Assembly: GCA_964621445.1 (NCBI GenBank)
Contig: CAZUNO010000010.1
Span: forward strand, 25,456-89,455
Direction: 5' to 3'
DNA: 64,000 bases
From: CAZUNO01 sp964621445 [NCBI: Candidatus Hadarchaeota archaeon]
GTDB taxonomy: Archaea; CAYQAE01; CAYVLA01
Positions 62,669 through 64,000 of this stretch are shown piece after piece (the stretch's first letter is position 1; every line of letters starts with the position of its first letter). The notes beneath the pieces are model-generated. The model was not told where the DNA came from. It searched no databases and was given only the letters and a program-made list of their open reading frames with translations. The translations under genes and the position numbers were made by a program.

Positions 62669-63255
62669 GTATTCACCAACCTTTCCACGGTTTTTTCAGT
62701 GGATTCGAGGCCCGGGTCATCTTCCTGGGCTCCCTTTGCTCCCTGGTCCCTGGACCAGACGCTCCCACCTAAATTGGCTCCAAAAGGACCGCCTCCGACG
62801 GGGACCATCTTATTTGCCATGTAGAATGAATGGATAGCCAGAAGGGCAGGTTCTTGTCCTCCGGTCCTATCACCACCGACGGCAATAGCTGCACCGACCT
62901 TATTCTCAAGTATCCTGGGATCAGCGGCCACCATTGCCCTGCATCTATCAAGTACCGCCTTGAGTTGCCCTGAAAGAGAGCCTTGGTATACCGGTGTGGC
63001 TAAAAGCCACCCGTCAGCTTTCCGCATCAAGGGGTACATATCAACGACATCGTCTTTCTGTATACAACCGTTTCCGGTGCGTATACAGTAATCGCAGTGT
63101 AGACAGAAGTTGATTTCCTTCCCCTTCAACAGGATAGCTTCGGTACTTACTTCACCCAAGGACTCTGCGTGTTTGAGGGCATTTCTTAGCACGAAGGCCG
63201 TTGATGCGTCTCTTGGGCTGCCGGATATTCCCAGGATACTCACGTGTACTCCCAT
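62635..63255 (-). CDS. Iron-sulfur flavoprotein (NADPH-dependent FMN reductase family)
   Basis: 206 residues from the ATG at 63255. Flavodoxin-like start LGISGSPRDAST (FMN phosphate loop), then CLHCDYCIRTGNGC, a compact Cys cluster that should hold a [4Fe-4S] centre, then ATPVYQGSLSGQLKAVLDR. It is a redox carrier in anaerobes. The overlapping AfpA-type flavoprotein downstream suggests a two-protein electron-transfer unit. Confidence 0.88.
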   Translation of the reverse strand: MGVHVSILGISGSPRDASTAFVLRNALKHAESLGEVSTEAILLKGKEINFCLHCDYCIRTGNGCIQKDDVVDMYPLMRKADGWLLATPVYQGSLSGQLKAVLDRCRAMVAADPRILENKVGAAIAVGGDRTGGQEPALLAIHSFYMANKMVPVGGGPFGANLGGSVWSRDQGAKGAQEDDPGLESTEKTVERLVNTCRIMKSPDSD

Positions 63256-63759
63256 GTTTACCAATGGACTATGGTAAATCCATTACTAATAACTAGAATG
63301 CGATCCAAGGTTACCTTACAGAATCGGGAAATCAAGATTCATTTATTGACACGGACTGCTTATCGTCCTGATTTTCTTTTCCTATTGACGGAACTAACTA
63401 CCCTTATCCACACCTTCTCGGTAGTCAGCGGTATGCCAAACATGAACCCAAGATAGACGAGAATCATGAGCGTTTCAAGCAAGAATCCCAACTCCGTAAC
63501 ATTCCCCTATTGACCATTCCACTAAAAAGCTCATTTATCTCTAATCCATCAATTAAAAGATCCAACTTTATTAATGCCTTTGATGCTTCCTTCGATAATA
63601 ACAAATAAAGTTTCGATAATGATCCGGGGGATTGTTCTCATCTAGAGAATCAAGGTTTCAATATCTTTTTTGTGGCAAAATTTGAATCTTCTCGGTGTTC
63701 CATGGGTGACTGTTTTGAGGCAAAAGATACTTCTCCCTTTGCTCCCCGGTTTCCCGACA
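63256..63759. other. About 500-base stretch with one weak small frame
   Basis: Apart from the small frame at 63360-63491 I find no convincing gene, RNA or repeat between the iron-sulfur flavoprotein and the final gene. The region is AT-rich and probably contains the divergent promoters. Confidence 0.4.
63360..63491 (-). CDS. Putative small single-helix membrane protein
   Basis: A 43-residue frame with TTG start (an ATG eight codons later is possible) containing a membrane helix (residues 3-22) and a basic C terminus. It has AGGGG about 11 bases upstream of the start. No family recognised. Not conserved evidence, so treat as tentative. Confidence 0.3.
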   Translation of the reverse strand: MGFLLETLMILVYLGFMFGIPLTTEKVWIRVVSSVNRKRKSGR

Positions 63760-64000
63760 ATGCTTGATCAGAAGCTCAGTTTCGGCGACTATGAGGGAAA
63801 ACCGGAAAGAAGGCAAAGGGAAATAAGGAGGAAGTTCCTCGAACTAATCCACTACAAAAAAGCTCGCGAGGGGGAGATCTCTTTCACCATCTCCGAGCAG
63901 GGGAAAGTTTCAGATATTTACAGGCGCAGATATATGGTGTCGAGGGGCCAATGGGACTCTCAGCCCATATATGAGATTTTTGATCCCAGGAATTACAATG
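63760..64000 (+). CDS. Unidentified gene, 3' end outside the window
   Basis: A plus-strand frame open to the last base. The ATG at 63760 gives 80 residues, basic and charged (KPERRQREIRRKFLEL, then YKKAREGEISFT). A GTG at 63706 would add 18 residues with a hydrophobic patch. No family is recognisable from this portion; a soluble nucleic-acid-binding protein would suit its charge but is speculation. Confidence 0.5.
   Translation, partial: MLDQKLSFGDYEGKPERRQREIRRKFLELIHYKKAREGEISFTISEQGKVSDIYRRRYMVSRGQWDSQPIYEIFDPRNYN

Noticed and set aside
1-64000. CRISPR arrays, insertion sequences or integrated viruses.
   Set aside because: No regularly spaced direct repeats, no transposase, integrase or capsid-type gene was recognised in any frame.

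Overview
The window reads as a gene-dense archaeal chromosome segment, most likely from a euryarchaeote of the Thermoplasmatota type. The lineage is an inference from gene content and was not tested by phylogeny. The archaeal call rests on several things: a tRNA-Gly(UCC) gene split by a short intron with a bulge-helix-bulge splice structure; archaeal-type phosphoglycerate mutase (ApgM), archaemetzincin, archaeoflavoprotein AfpA, free-standing AlaX editing proteins, two E-type polyprenyl synthases and a UbiA prenyltransferase; and TATA boxes about 25 bases upstream of several starts with little or no leader. TAG is used freely as a stop codon. No rRNA, CRISPR array, insertion sequence or phage module was seen.

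Layout. 1-8.1 kb: end of a PD-(D/E)XK nuclease-like gene, apgM, mobB-HIT, AlaX, a membrane HExxH protease, a large FAD oxidoreductase and sfsA. 8.2-21.3 kb: paralogous membrane-anchored proteins with a glutamine-amidotransferase-like fold (one alone at 8.2 kb, two more in a four-gene cluster at 17.0-21.3 kb). Between them lie a sulfatase, a polyprenyl synthase-UbiA-NDH2-like operon that looks like a lipid-quinone module, a membrane-anchored MsrA and a CocE-type hydrolase. 21.4-38.5 kb: sugar- and glycan-related genes (TIM-barrel isomerase, creatininase-like enzyme, sialidase-like BNR protein, GH2 enzyme, two more sulfatases, GH106-like enzyme), plus archaemetzincin, a surface protein with a C-terminal sorting-type tail and a multidomain secreted metallophosphoesterase. 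38.6-51.9 kb: PEBP, nucleotidase-like phosphoesterase, the intron-containing tRNA, DUF72, a membrane-anchored caspase-fold protease with an EF-hand loop, amidohydrolase, aldo/keto reductase, a broken heparinase-like gene, DUF47 and two metallophosphoesterases. 51.9-64 kb: a fourth GATase-like paralogue, peroxiredoxin, a GH3-type acyl-adenylate enzyme, a UroD-like protein, a second polyprenyl synthase, a DUF2961/GH172 protein, a broken spermidine-synthase-like membrane gene, D-aminopeptidase, and the AfpA/iron-sulfur flavoprotein pair.

How it fits together. Three formylglycine-type sulfatases with GH2, GH106-like, DUF2961/GH172 and sialidase-like enzymes, and the wreck of a heparinase/lyase, suggest use of sulfated or uronic-acid-rich glycans, a repertoire better known from Planctomycetes and Bacteroidetes. 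None of the intact enzymes has a visible signal peptide, so the chemistry is probably cytoplasmic; no transporter or sulfatase-maturing enzyme lies in the window. Redox upkeep (MsrA, peroxiredoxin, flavoproteins, FSP1-like dehydrogenase) and isoprenoid synthesis form a second theme.

The best candidate for an undescribed system is the family of signal-peptide plus GATase-like plus coiled-coil plus C-terminal membrane-helix proteins, four paralogues sharing a clear C-terminal signature, two of them clustered with a third GATase-like membrane protein and an unknown exported protein. Several genes are disrupted (zinc ribbon with in-frame TAG, heparinase with deletion and frameshift, spermidine-synthase-like gene with two frameshifts, dppA with a start-proximal frameshift, transporter remnant). 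These could be real decay or assembly error, and read mapping would decide.
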